Source: Philodulcilactobacillus myokonensis (lineage in GTDB: Bacteria; Bacillota; Bacilli; Lactobacillales; Lactobacillaceae). From it: 64,000 bases of DNA. The translations under genes and the position numbers were made by a program. Below are positions 53,950-63,905 of the stretch, one piece after another; the first letter of the stretch is position 1, and every line of letters begins with the position of its first letter. The stretch covers positions 1,178,001-1,242,000 of the forward strand of contig NZ_BRPL01000002.1 of assembly GCF_027923585.1 (NCBI RefSeq), in the 5' to 3' direction. The notes under the pieces are model-generated. The model searched no databases and was not told the origin of the DNA. It was given only the letters and a program-made list of their open reading frames with translations.

Positions 53950-54792
53950 TTATTGAAATGATTTAGGATGTGCCTTCACATAACTATAAATTGATTTATG
54001 ATGTTGAGCAGCCTGTCTAATGATGACGCGAACATCTTGATCACTTAATGAGCCGGCTTCAACCCCAGCCTTTTGAATTAATTTTCTAGCATCTAAAACT
54101 TGGTCTTTATTAATTTCATCACTGGTTCTTGAATTTTTATTAGATGATTTAGATTTATTTTGATTGCCAGATAAATGATCATCTAACAATTTATCGTTAA
54201 ACGATGAGTTGGTACTTTGATTTAATTTTCCACTAAGCATTTGATCGTTAAATTTCTTTAACCGTTTGACTTGATTCCGAATCTTTGTGTAGTACGATTC
54301 CTTTAAAGTTGAATCATTTAACAATTGATTCACAATCGATTGAGATTCCCTTAATTTATGGTCATGACTATCGTCAGCGGCTTGTTGATAAATGCCTAGG
54401 AAACGATCTTCATTATCTTGAATCGTACTAATTTCCCTTAATTTATGATTAGAATATTGGTACAAAAGATCGGAGCCACCAATAATGTTAGAAGCACGCT
54501 GGTACCCATTTTTAGCACGTGTAAAATCATGCTTTTCAAAGGCATCTTTAGCAGCAACGTACGCTTGGGTCTGCCTAAGCAAAGTTAACGCATTATGATT
54601 ATTTTGCCCTTCTTTTGAAACATTCTGAAATGCCGTCTCAGCCAACGTATAATTATGATTGGAAATCTGAACTTGACCATTTTCGATTGCATTATAATAG
54701 GCCCTTTGATTCTGATTATGTTGATGAATAATAAAACCACCGCAAAGACAGAAAATAGCAACAATGGCAATGGAAATCAAAGCTTTTTTCAC
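53950..54792 (-). CDS. Membrane-anchored TPR-like protein, function unknown
   Basis: 280-aa protein. Residues 1-22 form a signal anchor (lysines, then a hydrophobic stretch with Cys); residues 35-110 contain two or more TPR-like helical repeats (A-E-T-A-F-Q, Y-V-A-A-K-D-A-F-E-K-H-D-F-T-R-A-K-N-G-Y); residues of about 200-230 are a Ser/Asn/Lys-rich linker; the last 45 residues form a small helical domain that begins with D-A-R-K-L-I-Q-K. No family recognised. GTG start seven bases after AGGAGG. Likely co-transcribed with the AI-2E permease, so it may be an extracytoplasmic partner. Confidence 0.65.
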   Translation of the reverse strand: MKKALISIAIVAIFCLCGGFIIHQHNQNQRAYYNAIENGQVQISNHNYTLAETAFQNVSKEGQNNHNALTLLRQTQAYVAAKDAFEKHDFTRAKNGYQRASNIIGGSDLLYQYSNHKLREISTIQDNEDRFLGIYQQAADDSHDHKLRESQSIVNQLLNDSTLKESYYTKIRNQVKRLKKFNDQMLSGKLNQSTNSSFNDKLLDDHLSGNQNKSKSSNKNSRTSDEINKDQVLDARKLIQKAGVEAGSLSDQDVRVIIRQAAQHHKSIYSYVKAHPKSFQ

Positions 54793-54868
54793 AACTATTC
54801 CTCCTAGATCGGATTAATTAATATATATTATTATACCATTTTAGTTAATCTTAAATTGAAAATAAATC

Positions 54869-54898
54869 TTACAAATTATATTTTATAAAGTGTATAAT
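54869..54898 (+). promoter_or_regulatory. cfa promoter
   Basis: TTACAA (54869-54874) and TATAAT (54893-54898) with an 18-base spacer upstream of cfa. Confidence 0.65.
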
Positions 54899-54935
54899 GA
54901 CAAATATAGTTATTTAATAAGGAAGGATTAAACAT

Positions 54936-56114
54936 ATGTTTGAAAAAACTTTTTATAAAGAATTTTTAAAACACAGCTTTAACATCCCCATTAAGGTTAA
55001 TTACTGGGATGGTAAGACCGATGTTTACGGAGATGGTAAGCCACAAGCGACAATTACATTTAAAGAACCCGTCCCCATTAAGGATATTCAAAGGAATGCT
55101 TCCCTTAGCTTAGGTGAAGCTTATATGGATGGCAAGATTGAAGTTGATGGCAGCATCGAGGATTTAATTGATTCTGCATACACCCAATCAACCAGTTTCA
55201 TGCGAAATCACAAATTCATCCAGTGGTTACCAAAAGCGGGTAAACATACTGCTAAAGCAGATAAAGAAGATATCCAAAAGCATTATGATATTGGAAATGA
55301 TTTTTATCGTCTATGGTTAGATAAGACCATGACCTATTCATGTGCTTATTGGGAACACCCAGATGACAGCTTATATGATGCCCAAATTCAAAAGGTTGAT
55401 CATATTTTAGCTAAATTACATCCACAACCAAACAGAACCCTTTTAGACATTGGTTGTGGTTGGGGTACCTTAATGTTAAGGGCAGCTAAGAAATACCACT
55501 TAAAAGTTGTTGGTGATACCCTTAGTCAAGAACAATACGATTACGTTAAAAAAGAAATTAAAGATCAAGGATTAGAAGACGTTGCCGATGTTCGATTGGA
55601 AGATTATCGAAAATTAGGTGATGTTCATTTTGATTATATTACATCGGTCGGAATGTTCGAACACGTTGGTAAGGATAATTTAGACGGCTACTTTAACTGT
55701 GTCTACAAATATTTAAAACCAAACGGGATTGCCTTAATTCATGGAATTACAAGACAGCAAGGTGGTGCCACTAATGCCTGGATCAACAAGTACATCTTCC
55801 CTGGTGGTTATGTTCCTGGTTTATCAGAAAACATTCAACACATCATCGATAATCACATGCAGATTGCTGATTTAGAATCATTAAGAAGGCATTACCAAAG
55901 AACATTAGAACACTGGGATCAAAACTTTAGGGCTAAAATTCCAGAAGTTAAAAAAATGTTCGATGAACGCTTCATCCGCATGTGGGACATGTATCTCCAA
56001 GCATGTGCTGGTTCATTCAAGGCTGGTAACATCGACGTTATGCAATATTTAATTACCAAAGGTGCTTCTGGTCATAATTTACCAATGACCCGTGATTATA
56101 TGTATAAAGATTAA
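54936..56114 (+). CDS. cfa: Cyclopropane-fatty-acyl-phospholipid synthase
   Basis: SAM-dependent enzyme that converts unsaturated acyl chains of membrane lipids to cyclopropane (lactobacillic) acids, an acid and stress adaptation. The N-terminal lipid-binding domain covers residues 1-100, the [10 protein letters not shown] motif is near 112-121, and the SAM loop [10 protein letters not shown] near 168-177. 392 aa, normal. AAGGAAGG upstream of the ATG. Single gene with terminator. Confidence 0.95.
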   Translation: MFEKTFYKEFLKHSFNIPIKVNYWDGKTDVYGDGKPQATITFKEPVPIKDIQRNASLSLGEAYMDGKIEVDGSIEDLIDSAYTQSTSFMRNHKFIQWLPKAGKHTAKADKEDIQKHYDIGNDFYRLWLDKTMTYSCAYWEHPDDSLYDAQIQKVDHILAKLHPQPNRTLLDIGCGWGTLMLRAAKKYHLKVVGDTLSQEQYDYVKKEIKDQGLEDVADVRLEDYRKLGDVHFDYITSVGMFEHVGKDNLDGYFNCVYKYLKPNGIALIHGITRQQGGATNAWINKYIFPGGYVPGLSENIQHIIDNHMQIADLESLRRHYQRTLEHWDQNFRAKIPEVKKMFDERFIRMWDMYLQACAGSFKAGNIDVMQYLITKGASGHNLPMTRDYMYKD

Positions 56115-56140
56115 TCAAAAATCATGATCTAATGGCTAAT

Positions 56141-56204
56141 AAAAAACCGCTTCGATTAAACACTCAACGATTAGCTGGGTGCCTTTTCGAAACGGTTTTT
56201 CTTT
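56141..56204 (+). terminator. Terminator of cfa
   Basis: Long hairpin with outer arms AAAAACCG-TTCGA / TTCGAA-CGGTTTTT and an inner stem, ending in a T-run. It lies between convergent cfa and azlD and can act on both. Confidence 0.75.
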
Positions 56205-56207
56205 TAT

Positions 56208-56540
56208 TTACACAAAAAAAGACAGTGCAAAAATTGCAATTAAACCTCCAATAACTGACAATGCCATTGAACGGGTCCAATAAGCAATTCCTAAAACGAT
56301 GGCAGACGCAATTAAATCCGGCAATTTGCCACTAACTGAAAAGGTATAATTTTTAGTAATTACAATATCCTTGACGACTAACGAAGTAAAAAGTGCAATC
56401 GGAACGTACTTCATCCACTCATTAAACCACGTTGGGATCCTTCGATTTCTAAAGAAGGATAAGGGGATAAACCTTGGTAATAATGCAACTAAAAAGCCAC
56501 AAAGTACCAATAAGAGATGTGTTGTCGCATTCCATTTCAT
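56208..56540 (-). CDS. azlD: Branched-chain amino acid exporter small subunit AzlD
   Basis: 110-aa membrane protein with four predicted helices; small partner of AzlC in export of branched-chain amino acids or analogues. It carries the conserved P-R-F-I-P-L-S-F segment near residues 22-29. It follows azlC by 24 bases, as in the usual azlCD pair. Confidence 0.88.
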   Translation of the reverse strand: MKWNATTHLLLVLCGFLVALLPRFIPLSFFRNRRIPTWFNEWMKYVPIALFTSLVVKDIVITKNYTFSVSGKLPDLIASAIVLGIAYWTRSMALSVIGGLIAIFALSFFV

Positions 56541-56564
56541 AAAAAAGCTCCTATTACATTACAA

Positions 56565-57332
56565 TTAATTTTCTTTTGGCGTTCCGGCCGGGTTCTTGAA
56601 GGTTTTCAAAGCGTTACTCTTTGGATGCCGATTTCTAAGGTAATTCTCCAGTGCAAAACCAATTAATGACGATATCACGGTTGAAATGATCAATCCCAGT
56701 GTCGATTTCATTAAGACCATAAAAACAATTGATAGACCGATTGAAATGACACAAATCAATAATTTCATCATACTCTTCAATTGCATCATGATCATATAAA
56801 GGAATAAAGCAGTTAAAGCAAAATTTACAAGGGATAAATCAATTTTCAATGCACTTCCGATGAAACTCCCAATTAAGTTACTAATCGTCCAGAAAAGGAC
56901 AGAATAATGTTCAACGTTCAATGCATCTTTAGGTGTCCATTTCTTATCGGTCGAAAATTTTAGATAATTAATAGCATAGTTTTCATCATTTAATGAAACG
57001 GCAAAGAAAAATGTAAATCGATCACTTTGACCCTGCAGATACTTTGAAAGACTAGAACCCAAGAGTGCATACCTTAACTCTAGGAAAAATAGCATCAAAA
57101 TGACCGAATAAAATGGTGAAGAGATTAAAAGCATTGAAGCAATCAAAAATTGTGCTCCACCAGAAAAAACCAAAATTGAAACTAAAATTGTCAATAAATG
57201 GTTAAAACCAGCAGCATGCAGTAAGATTCCGCAAGCCGTCCCAATTGGAATATAACTTAGGTTAAGTGGCATTGATACCCTTAGATCCTTCAACCACATT
57301 GGGTAATTATCATTTAACATCCGTTTCGACAA
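56565..57332 (-). CDS. azlC: Branched-chain amino acid exporter large subunit AzlC
   Basis: Integral membrane protein with about six helices, containing G-G-A-Q-F in S-G-G-A-Q-F-L-I-A near residue 80 and E-L-R-Y-A-L-L near 105. The start is TTG at 57332, seven bases after GGAGG; the frame extends to 57362 but those codons run through the ribosome binding site. 255 aa. No T-box or Lrp-type regulator is seen next to it. Confidence 0.88.
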   Translation of the reverse strand: MSKRMLNDNYPMWLKDLRVSMPLNLSYIPIGTACGILLHAAGFNHLLTILVSILVFSGGAQFLIASMLLISSPFYSVILMLFFLELRYALLGSSLSKYLQGQSDRFTFFFAVSLNDENYAINYLKFSTDKKWTPKDALNVEHYSVLFWTISNLIGSFIGSALKIDLSLVNFALTALFLYMIMMQLKSMMKLLICVISIGLSIVFMVLMKSTLGLIISTVISSLIGFALENYLRNRHPKSNALKTFKNPAGTPKEN

Positions 57333-57389
57333 ATAAATTCCTCCATCTAAAATGACATCCAAAAAACTTCATTCATAGTTTATTATATG

Positions 57390-57429
57390 AAAAAAGTTGA
57401 AAATAACAAAGATTATTTCCAACTTTTTT
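57390..57429 (-). terminator. Terminator of dacA
   Basis: Stem AAAAAAGTTGGAAATAA with its complement around a six-base loop and T-runs, immediately after the dacA stop. Confidence 0.85.
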
Positions 57430-57436
57430 CACAAAT

Positions 57437-58738
57437 TTAAAATAAATTTGTGATACTTCGCCATAGTCCAGCCCAAAAACCAATTTTAGAAACCGATTTT
57501 GAAGCGACCATTGGCAAATTATTCATTTCACTTTGATCAACAAATTTTAATGGGACCCGGTTAGATAAAAATTGCATCTTTCCAATTTTTTGGCCAGCAT
57601 TAATGGGTGCATTAACCCCGTTACCAGATTTTAAACCACGGTTAATAACAAGCCTGCTATCAACCGAACTGTTTTTTGGAATCCAATACTGTCTGATTCC
57701 ACTAGGCTTGACGTTCAAGCGGTCCTGATCCCCACCGGAAACACCAACTGATTTAACTGGCAATTGAGTGTGTTCAGTATATTTCAAGTAACGGTAATGA
57801 CTATAGACGTAATTAACCATTTTTTTAGTTTCGGTGAAACGGGCTGGATCGTACATATAGGCATTGGGTGCATGGAGAATAACGGTAATAATCCTTCGGC
57901 CGTTTTTCTTCATTGTCCCCGTAAAGGCACCTCCAGTGGCATCTGATGTCCCAGTTTTTAAACCATCCATTGGCATGTTCTTTTGATAGGCTTTGTTATG
58001 AGGAAGCATTAAATCCCCACTATTCAAGTTGGTATTGTCATAATATAATTTTGAAATCGAGGTTGTTTTTAAAATATAAGGATACTTGCTTAATAATTTT
58101 TTAGCGATAATTGCCATGTCAGAAGCAGAAAGTTCATTTTCACTATTAGAATTGACATTGGATTCACCAAGTGAACCTAATTCACCGTTAGTTAATCCAC
58201 AAGCATTGTATAGTTTAGCATCACGGATACCTAAGGCTTTCGCCTGTTTTCTCATCAAACCAACGAATTTCTGGGGTGTCCCGGCAACTTCCTTTGCAAG
58301 TGCCAAAGCAGCATCGTTAGCAGAACCAACGATAGCAGCTCGATATAAGTCATAAACACTGTATTTTCCGCCGACTTTTAATGGAACATTGACGTAGTCC
58401 CGAGCAGAACTAAAACGAGCAAGTGCCGGTGTTATTTTGATATCCTGGCTCCATCTTAATTGACCGGCATTAATTTTTTGTAGAACAATGTAGATGGTAA
58501 GCAATTTAGTCATAGAAGCAATTGGCAACGCTTGATGAATATTTTTGCCGTATAGAATTTGACCCGTCTTCGCATCAATTGTAATTCCAGACTTAGCATT
58601 AATATTTGGTTGCATTTCTTGATTCTGGGCCTGATTTAATCCCGAACCATTGACGTCAGCTAGGGCAGAAAGTGGTATCACTAATACCATGGTTAAACTA
58701 ACTACTACTAACCCCAAGCGTTTCACTAAACTTTTCAT
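57437..58738 (-). CDS. dacA: D-alanyl-D-alanine carboxypeptidase (penicillin-binding protein, DacA/PBP5 type)
   Basis: Secreted, membrane-tethered serine carboxypeptidase that trims D-Ala from peptidoglycan stem peptides. Signal peptide at residues 1-28 (cleaved near A-L-A-D), active site S-M-T-K near 76-79, S-A-N near 140, K-T-G near 262, then a beta-rich C-terminal domain and an amphipathic anchoring helix at the end. The ATG at 58738 is used (eight bases after GGA); an ATG at 58744 is too close to the site. 433 aa. Confidence 0.94.
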   Translation of the reverse strand: MKSLVKRLGLVVVSLTMVLVIPLSALADVNGSGLNQAQNQEMQPNINAKSGITIDAKTGQILYGKNIHQALPIASMTKLLTIYIVLQKINAGQLRWSQDIKITPALARFSSARDYVNVPLKVGGKYSVYDLYRAAIVGSANDAALALAKEVAGTPQKFVGLMRKQAKALGIRDAKLYNACGLTNGELGSLGESNVNSNSENELSASDMAIIAKKLLSKYPYILKTTSISKLYYDNTNLNSGDLMLPHNKAYQKNMPMDGLKTGTSDATGGAFTGTMKKNGRRIITVILHAPNAYMYDPARFTETKKMVNYVYSHYRYLKYTEHTQLPVKSVGVSGGDQDRLNVKPSGIRQYWIPKNSSVDSRLVINRGLKSGNGVNAPINAGQKIGKMQFLSNRVPLKFVDQSEMNNLPMVASKSVSKIGFWAGLWRSITNLF

Positions 58739-58816
58739 TCTCATAATCCTTCTTTTCTAAATTGGCTTATATCTAAAATCATAACAGAAATTTAATCTTA
58801 AAAACATATCAAAATC

Positions 58817-58866
58817 AAAAAAGGTTAGCCAATTAATATATTCAATATTAATTGGCTAACCTTAAA
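58817..58866 (-). terminator. Terminator of guaB
   Basis: Perfect inverted repeat AAGGTTAGCCAATTAATAT with its complement, followed by a run of T on the minus strand. Confidence 0.88.
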
Positions 58867-58882
58867 TTAATCTTAATTCATT

Positions 58883-60043
<1,161 letters not shown>

Positions 60044-60073
60044 TTATTTGATTTAGTTAAATAAAAACATACC

Positions 60074-60115
60074 AAAAAAAAATGAGCTGGTCAATCATCA
60101 GTCCATTTTTTTATT
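60074..60115 (-). terminator. Probable terminator between the DUF1129 gene and guaB
   Basis: Hairpin with arms near TGGACTG and CAGCTCA, flanked by long A- and T-runs. Confidence 0.7.
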
Positions 60116-60152
60116 TATTTTTAATAATCAAGCCACTTTTATCATCAAATTA

Positions 60153-60890
60153 TTATCTACGACGATTACCAAAAATACTGTTCACGTCATATTTAATATT
60201 AATATAAAATGCTGCGGCAACGGCAATCAATCCAATGATAATATTAACCATTGGTGGCAATTCTGGATTTAAACTAATTGGCAAGAGAACCGTTGCATAG
60301 AAAATCACAATCCAAATGGCGAATAATCCAATCATTTCTAGGAACCGAATGATTCCAGAAGTTTTATACTTCACATTCGGTAGAAACAACGATGTGATTT
60401 TTGGCATCCCTAATCCAGCAGCAATTGCCGGCAAGAAGATTGTCAAAAAGCCACCGTTTTTAGATTCCGCCGGATTTTTGATTGCAATGGATGAGAATCC
60501 ATAAATCAAAGCAAAGACAGCCAAAAAGACAAAGAAGTTATAGATGGCATTCGGCCAATAATTCTTTTTCATGTCGGCTGGTTTCGGCTTCGGGTGTAAA
60601 ATTGCTTGCAAATGATCCTGGACGGAACCGTACAAATTCTTAGCAGTTTGACCAGTCTTTTGAGCATTTAACAGTTCATCAACCATCTGTTTCACAATCG
60701 TTGTCTTCTGTTCAGGTGATAATTTCGAATCGGCTTGGCCAAGTCCACGGTTAAAACGAAAGACAAAGTCAGCATTTCTCTTCGTCAGGCCCAGATCATC
60801 AAAAGATGCCCGTTCATTGCTGGCAGAAGAAGATTCATGGTGTTGCTTGACACTAGCGTTATGTTGTCTTATTTCTTCATCCTTATTCAT
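60153..60890 (-). CDS. DUF1129 membrane protein
   Basis: 245-aa protein of unknown function. Residues 1-110 are hydrophilic and helical (with L-T-K-R-N-A-D-F-V-F-R-F-N near 33-45); four membrane helices follow between residues of about 115 and 235. It is found after ychF in the parAB-ychF cluster of lactobacilli, as here (18-base gap), and may be transcribed with it. Confidence 0.8.
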   Translation of the reverse strand: MNKDEEIRQHNASVKQHHESSSASNERASFDDLGLTKRNADFVFRFNRGLGQADSKLSPEQKTTIVKQMVDELLNAQKTGQTAKNLYGSVQDHLQAILHPKPKPADMKKNYWPNAIYNFFVFLAVFALIYGFSSIAIKNPAESKNGGFLTIFLPAIAAGLGMPKITSLFLPNVKYKTSGIIRFLEMIGLFAIWIVIFYATVLLPISLNPELPPMVNIIIGLIAVAAAFYINIKYDVNSIFGNRRR

Positions 60891-60908
60891 AAATTCGACC
60901 CTTCCAAT

Positions 60909-62018
60909 TTAAACGTTAAATCTAAAGTTGACGATATCGCCATCGTGCATTACGTAATCCTTACCTTCGACATGTAATTTACCGGCATCTTTAACTGCCT
61001 GTTCACTACCTAACTTGTCTAAGTCATCAAAAGCAATAATTTCAGCACGGATGAAGCCACGTTCAAAATCAGAATGAATGATTCCAGCAGCTTGAGGAGC
61101 TTTGGTGCCCTTCTTATATGTCCAGGCCTTCGTTTCAGGGCCACCAGCAGTGAAGTATGTTTCTAAGCCTAATAGTTTGTATGAAGCCCTGATCAATTTA
61201 TTCAAACCAGGCTCTTTAACCCCTTCGGCAGCCAAGAATTCCTTCTTGTCTTCATCAGGCATTTCAGCAATTTCTTCTTCCGTTTCAGCCGCAATTCCAA
61301 TGGCTTGAGCACCATGATCATCAGCATACTTTTTGACTGCTTGGAAGTACTTATCTTGACTTGGGTCCGCCATACTGGATTCAGCAATGTTAGCAACGTA
61401 TAAAGTCGGCTTTGATGTTAATAGGAATTCACCCTTTAAAATCTTCTTTTGGTCATCATCTAAATCAACTTCTCGCGCAGCACCACCCTTTTCTAAAACG
61501 GGTTTTACTTTTTCTAAAACGGTTAATTCAGCCTTAGCAGCTTTGCCGGCTTTATCGTTTCCCTTAGCGGCACGTTGAACTTTGCCAATCCGTTTATTAA
61601 CTGAATCTAAATCAGCAATACTTAATTCCAAATTAATGGTTTCAATATCTTCAACCGGATCGACTTTGCCAGTTACAGAAGTAATGTTACCGTCATCAAA
61701 AGCACGGACAACGTGAATGATGGCATCAGTTTGGCGAATATTTTCTAAGAACTTGTTACCTAATCCTTCACCCTTGCTGGCACCCTTAACGATTCCGGCA
61801 ATATCAGTAAATTCAAAGGTAGTCGGAACAATTTTTTTAGATGGGATAATTTCATTAATTCGGTCTAAACGCTTGTCAGGAACTTCAACCATGCCAACGT
61901 TTGGCTTAATGGTAGCAAATGGATAGTTCGCCATCTCTGCTCCGGCGTTTGTAATTGCGTTAAATAGGGTTGACTTACCAACGTTTGGTAATCCAACAAT
62001 TCCTGCTGTTAATGACAT
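60909..62018 (-). CDS. ychF: Ribosome-binding ATPase YchF
   Basis: Obg-family P-loop protein that prefers ATP over GTP and binds ribosomes; linked to stress responses. G1 is G-L-P-N-V-G-K-S at 9-16, the switch region contains N-Y-P-F-A-T-I near 33-39, and the C-terminal TGS domain covers about 285-369. 369 aa, normal. Confidence 0.96.
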   Translation of the reverse strand: MSLTAGIVGLPNVGKSTLFNAITNAGAEMANYPFATIKPNVGMVEVPDKRLDRINEIIPSKKIVPTTFEFTDIAGIVKGASKGEGLGNKFLENIRQTDAIIHVVRAFDDGNITSVTGKVDPVEDIETINLELSIADLDSVNKRIGKVQRAAKGNDKAGKAAKAELTVLEKVKPVLEKGGAAREVDLDDDQKKILKGEFLLTSKPTLYVANIAESSMADPSQDKYFQAVKKYADDHGAQAIGIAAETEEEIAEMPDEDKKEFLAAEGVKEPGLNKLIRASYKLLGLETYFTAGGPETKAWTYKKGTKAPQAAGIIHSDFERGFIRAEIIAFDDLDKLGSEQAVKDAGKLHVEGKDYVMHDGDIVNFRFNV

Positions 62019-62055
62019 ACAATTTCCACTCTCTTTCTAATTAATTCATTTTATA

Positions 62056-62256
62056 TTATTGATTTTCTTGTTCAGAATCAGATTTCTGCAAGACTTTTTT
62101 CATCTTTTTTTCAAAACGGTGACGGCTAAGCATCACAATGTGATTGCATTTAGTACATTGAATCTTAATGTCTGCTCCCATTCGGATAATTTCCCAACGG
62201 TTAGCACCACATGGATGTGGTTTTTTCATTTCAACAATATCATGAAGTCCATACAT
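62056..62256 (-). CDS. DUF951 small zinc-ribbon-like protein
   Basis: 66-aa protein with one Cys near residue 17 (H-P-C-G) and a C-x-x-C pair near 34-37 that could bind zinc, and a basic C-terminus. Always near parB and ychF in Lactobacillales. Function unknown. The ATG follows a GGAGG site. It lies 12 bases after parB. Confidence 0.88.
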   Translation of the reverse strand: MYGLHDIVEMKKPHPCGANRWEIIRMGADIKIQCTKCNHIVMLSRHRFEKKMKKVLQKSDSEQENQ

Positions 62257-62268
62257 TGTGATTCCTCC

Positions 62269-63132
62269 CTAGTTAATATGTAACAACTTTAAAATCCGGT
62301 CTAAATCATCTTTTGATTTATAGTTAATCTCAATTTTTCCATGTCCACGGCGATTATTGATGGAAACCTTGGTCTTCAAATGGTCTTCCAACATTTCTTC
62401 GTGGGCAATCATTGCTGGCGACTTCCGCTTTTTAGCAGTCCTTTTCTTCGGATGATGATTCAACTGATCAATCTCTGTTTGAATCTCGCGAACGGTCAAA
62501 GCTTTATTAGCAACTTTTCTAGCTAACTTCACAAGGTCATCCTTATTATGAATTGATAGTAAGGTCCTTGCTTGCCCCATTGAAAGCTGTCGTTTTTCAA
62601 GCATCTCTTTCACTTCGTTCGGCAACCCCAAAAGCCGTAAATAATTAGCGATGTAGGATCTGCTCTTGCCCAATCGTTTTGAAACTTCAGATTGGGTAAT
62701 ATCTAGTTTAGTCATCAAAGTATTGTAAGCTTCAGCTTCCTCTAGTGGTGTTAAATTTTCCCGCTGGAGATTTTCCATCACGGCAATTTCCATCATTTGA
62801 GGATTAGTGGCTGCCCTTACAATTGCTGGGATTGATTTGCGGTTCGCTTTTTTAGACGCTCTAAAACGACGTTCACCAGCAATAATTTCATATTTATCAG
62901 CCTTTGGTTTTAATTTACGAACGATAATGGGTTGAAAAACACCATTTTTCTTAATCGATCTCGTTAAGTCATCCAAAGCCTGTGCATCAAATTTCAAGCG
63001 GGGCTGATATGGATTCGGAATTAATTTGGTTAATGGAATTTCAATCACATTTTCATCGATATTATTTTCACTAACTTGATTATCAGCAAATAATGCTTCA
63101 ATTCCGCGCCCCAAACCTTTTTTATTTGCCAT
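62269..63132 (-). CDS. parB: Chromosome partitioning protein ParB (Spo0J)
   Basis: CTP-dependent DNA clamp that loads at parS sites near oriC and recruits condensin. Domains: N-terminal ParA-interacting basic stretch (K-K-G-L-G-R-G), CTP-binding ParB/Srx domain with G-E-R-R-F-R-A near residues 84-90, helix-turn-helix near 140-175 (S-K-R-L-G-K-S-R-S-Y-I-A-N), and the C-terminal dimerisation domain. 287 aa. It overlaps parA by 11 bases. No consensus parS (TGTTTCACGTGAAACA-like) was noticed in the window. Confidence 0.95.
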   Translation of the reverse strand: MANKKGLGRGIEALFADNQVSENNIDENVIEIPLTKLIPNPYQPRLKFDAQALDDLTRSIKKNGVFQPIIVRKLKPKADKYEIIAGERRFRASKKANRKSIPAIVRAATNPQMMEIAVMENLQRENLTPLEEAEAYNTLMTKLDITQSEVSKRLGKSRSYIANYLRLLGLPNEVKEMLEKRQLSMGQARTLLSIHNKDDLVKLARKVANKALTVREIQTEIDQLNHHPKKRTAKKRKSPAMIAHEEMLEDHLKTKVSINNRRGHGKIEINYKSKDDLDRILKLLHIN

Positions 63133-63889
63133 GAGCAGCTAGCACTTCTTTCGTTAGTTCTTTGTATACAATTGCACCCTTAGATTTCGGGGCATAGTCA
63201 CCGATTGGGACCCCATGGCTGGGGGCTTCAGATAGGCGGACATTCCTAGGAATAACGGTCTTATAAACTGCATCCTTAAAATATTTTCGAACCTGCTCAT
63301 TGACCTGTTTACCGAGATTAGTCCTTGCATCGTACATCGTTAGTAGAACCCCTTCAACTTTCAATTCGGGGTTGAAATGCTTTCTAACCAACCTAATGGT
63401 ATTCAATAATTGGCTCAAGCCTTCCAAAGCATAGTATTCACTTTGAACCGGAATTAAGATCGAGTTACTAGCGGTAAAGGCATTGATTGTAATTAAGCCC
63501 AGTGAAGGTGGGCAATCAATTAAAATGTAATCGTATTGGTCACTAACCTTGGCTAAGGCTTCCTTCAGGCGCGTTTCGCGTGCCATTTGCGGCGTTAATT
63601 CAACATCAGCGCCTGATAACTGAATGGTTGCTGGAACCACGTCCAGTCCCTTATGAGAAGACTTCAAAATAACGTTTTTTAGTGGTTCTTCATTGACTAA
63701 AACATCGTACATATCCTTTTGAATATGTGATTTTTCAATGCCAACCCCACTGGTTGCATTTCCTTGGGCATCGGCATCGATTAACAATACTTTTTTGCCA
63801 AAGTCGGATAAATTAGCGCCCAAATTGATGGCCGTCGTGGTCTTACCGACACCACCCTTTTGGTTCGCGAGTGAAATAATCTGGACCAT
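63122..63889 (-). CDS. parA: Chromosome partitioning ATPase ParA (Soj)
   Basis: Deviant Walker A ATPase of the MinD/ParA family; with ParB it helps position origins and influences DnaA. K-G-G-V-G-K-T at 11-17 with signature lysine, D-A-D-A-Q-G near 40 and D-C-P-P-S-L near 124. 255 aa. GAGGAGG six bases before ATG. It follows rsmG with only 16 bases between, so the usual noc gene between rsmG and parA is absent. Confidence 0.96.
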   Translation of the reverse strand: MVQIISLANQKGGVGKTTTAINLGANLSDFGKKVLLIDADAQGNATSGVGIEKSHIQKDMYDVLVNEEPLKNVILKSSHKGLDVVPATIQLSGADVELTPQMARETRLKEALAKVSDQYDYILIDCPPSLGLITINAFTASNSILIPVQSEYYALEGLSQLLNTIRLVRKHFNPELKVEGVLLTMYDARTNLGKQVNEQVRKYFKDAVYKTVIPRNVRLSEAPSHGVPIGDYAPKSKGAIVYKELTKEVLAAHGK

Positions 63890-63905
63890 TAAATTCCCTC
63901 CTCAC

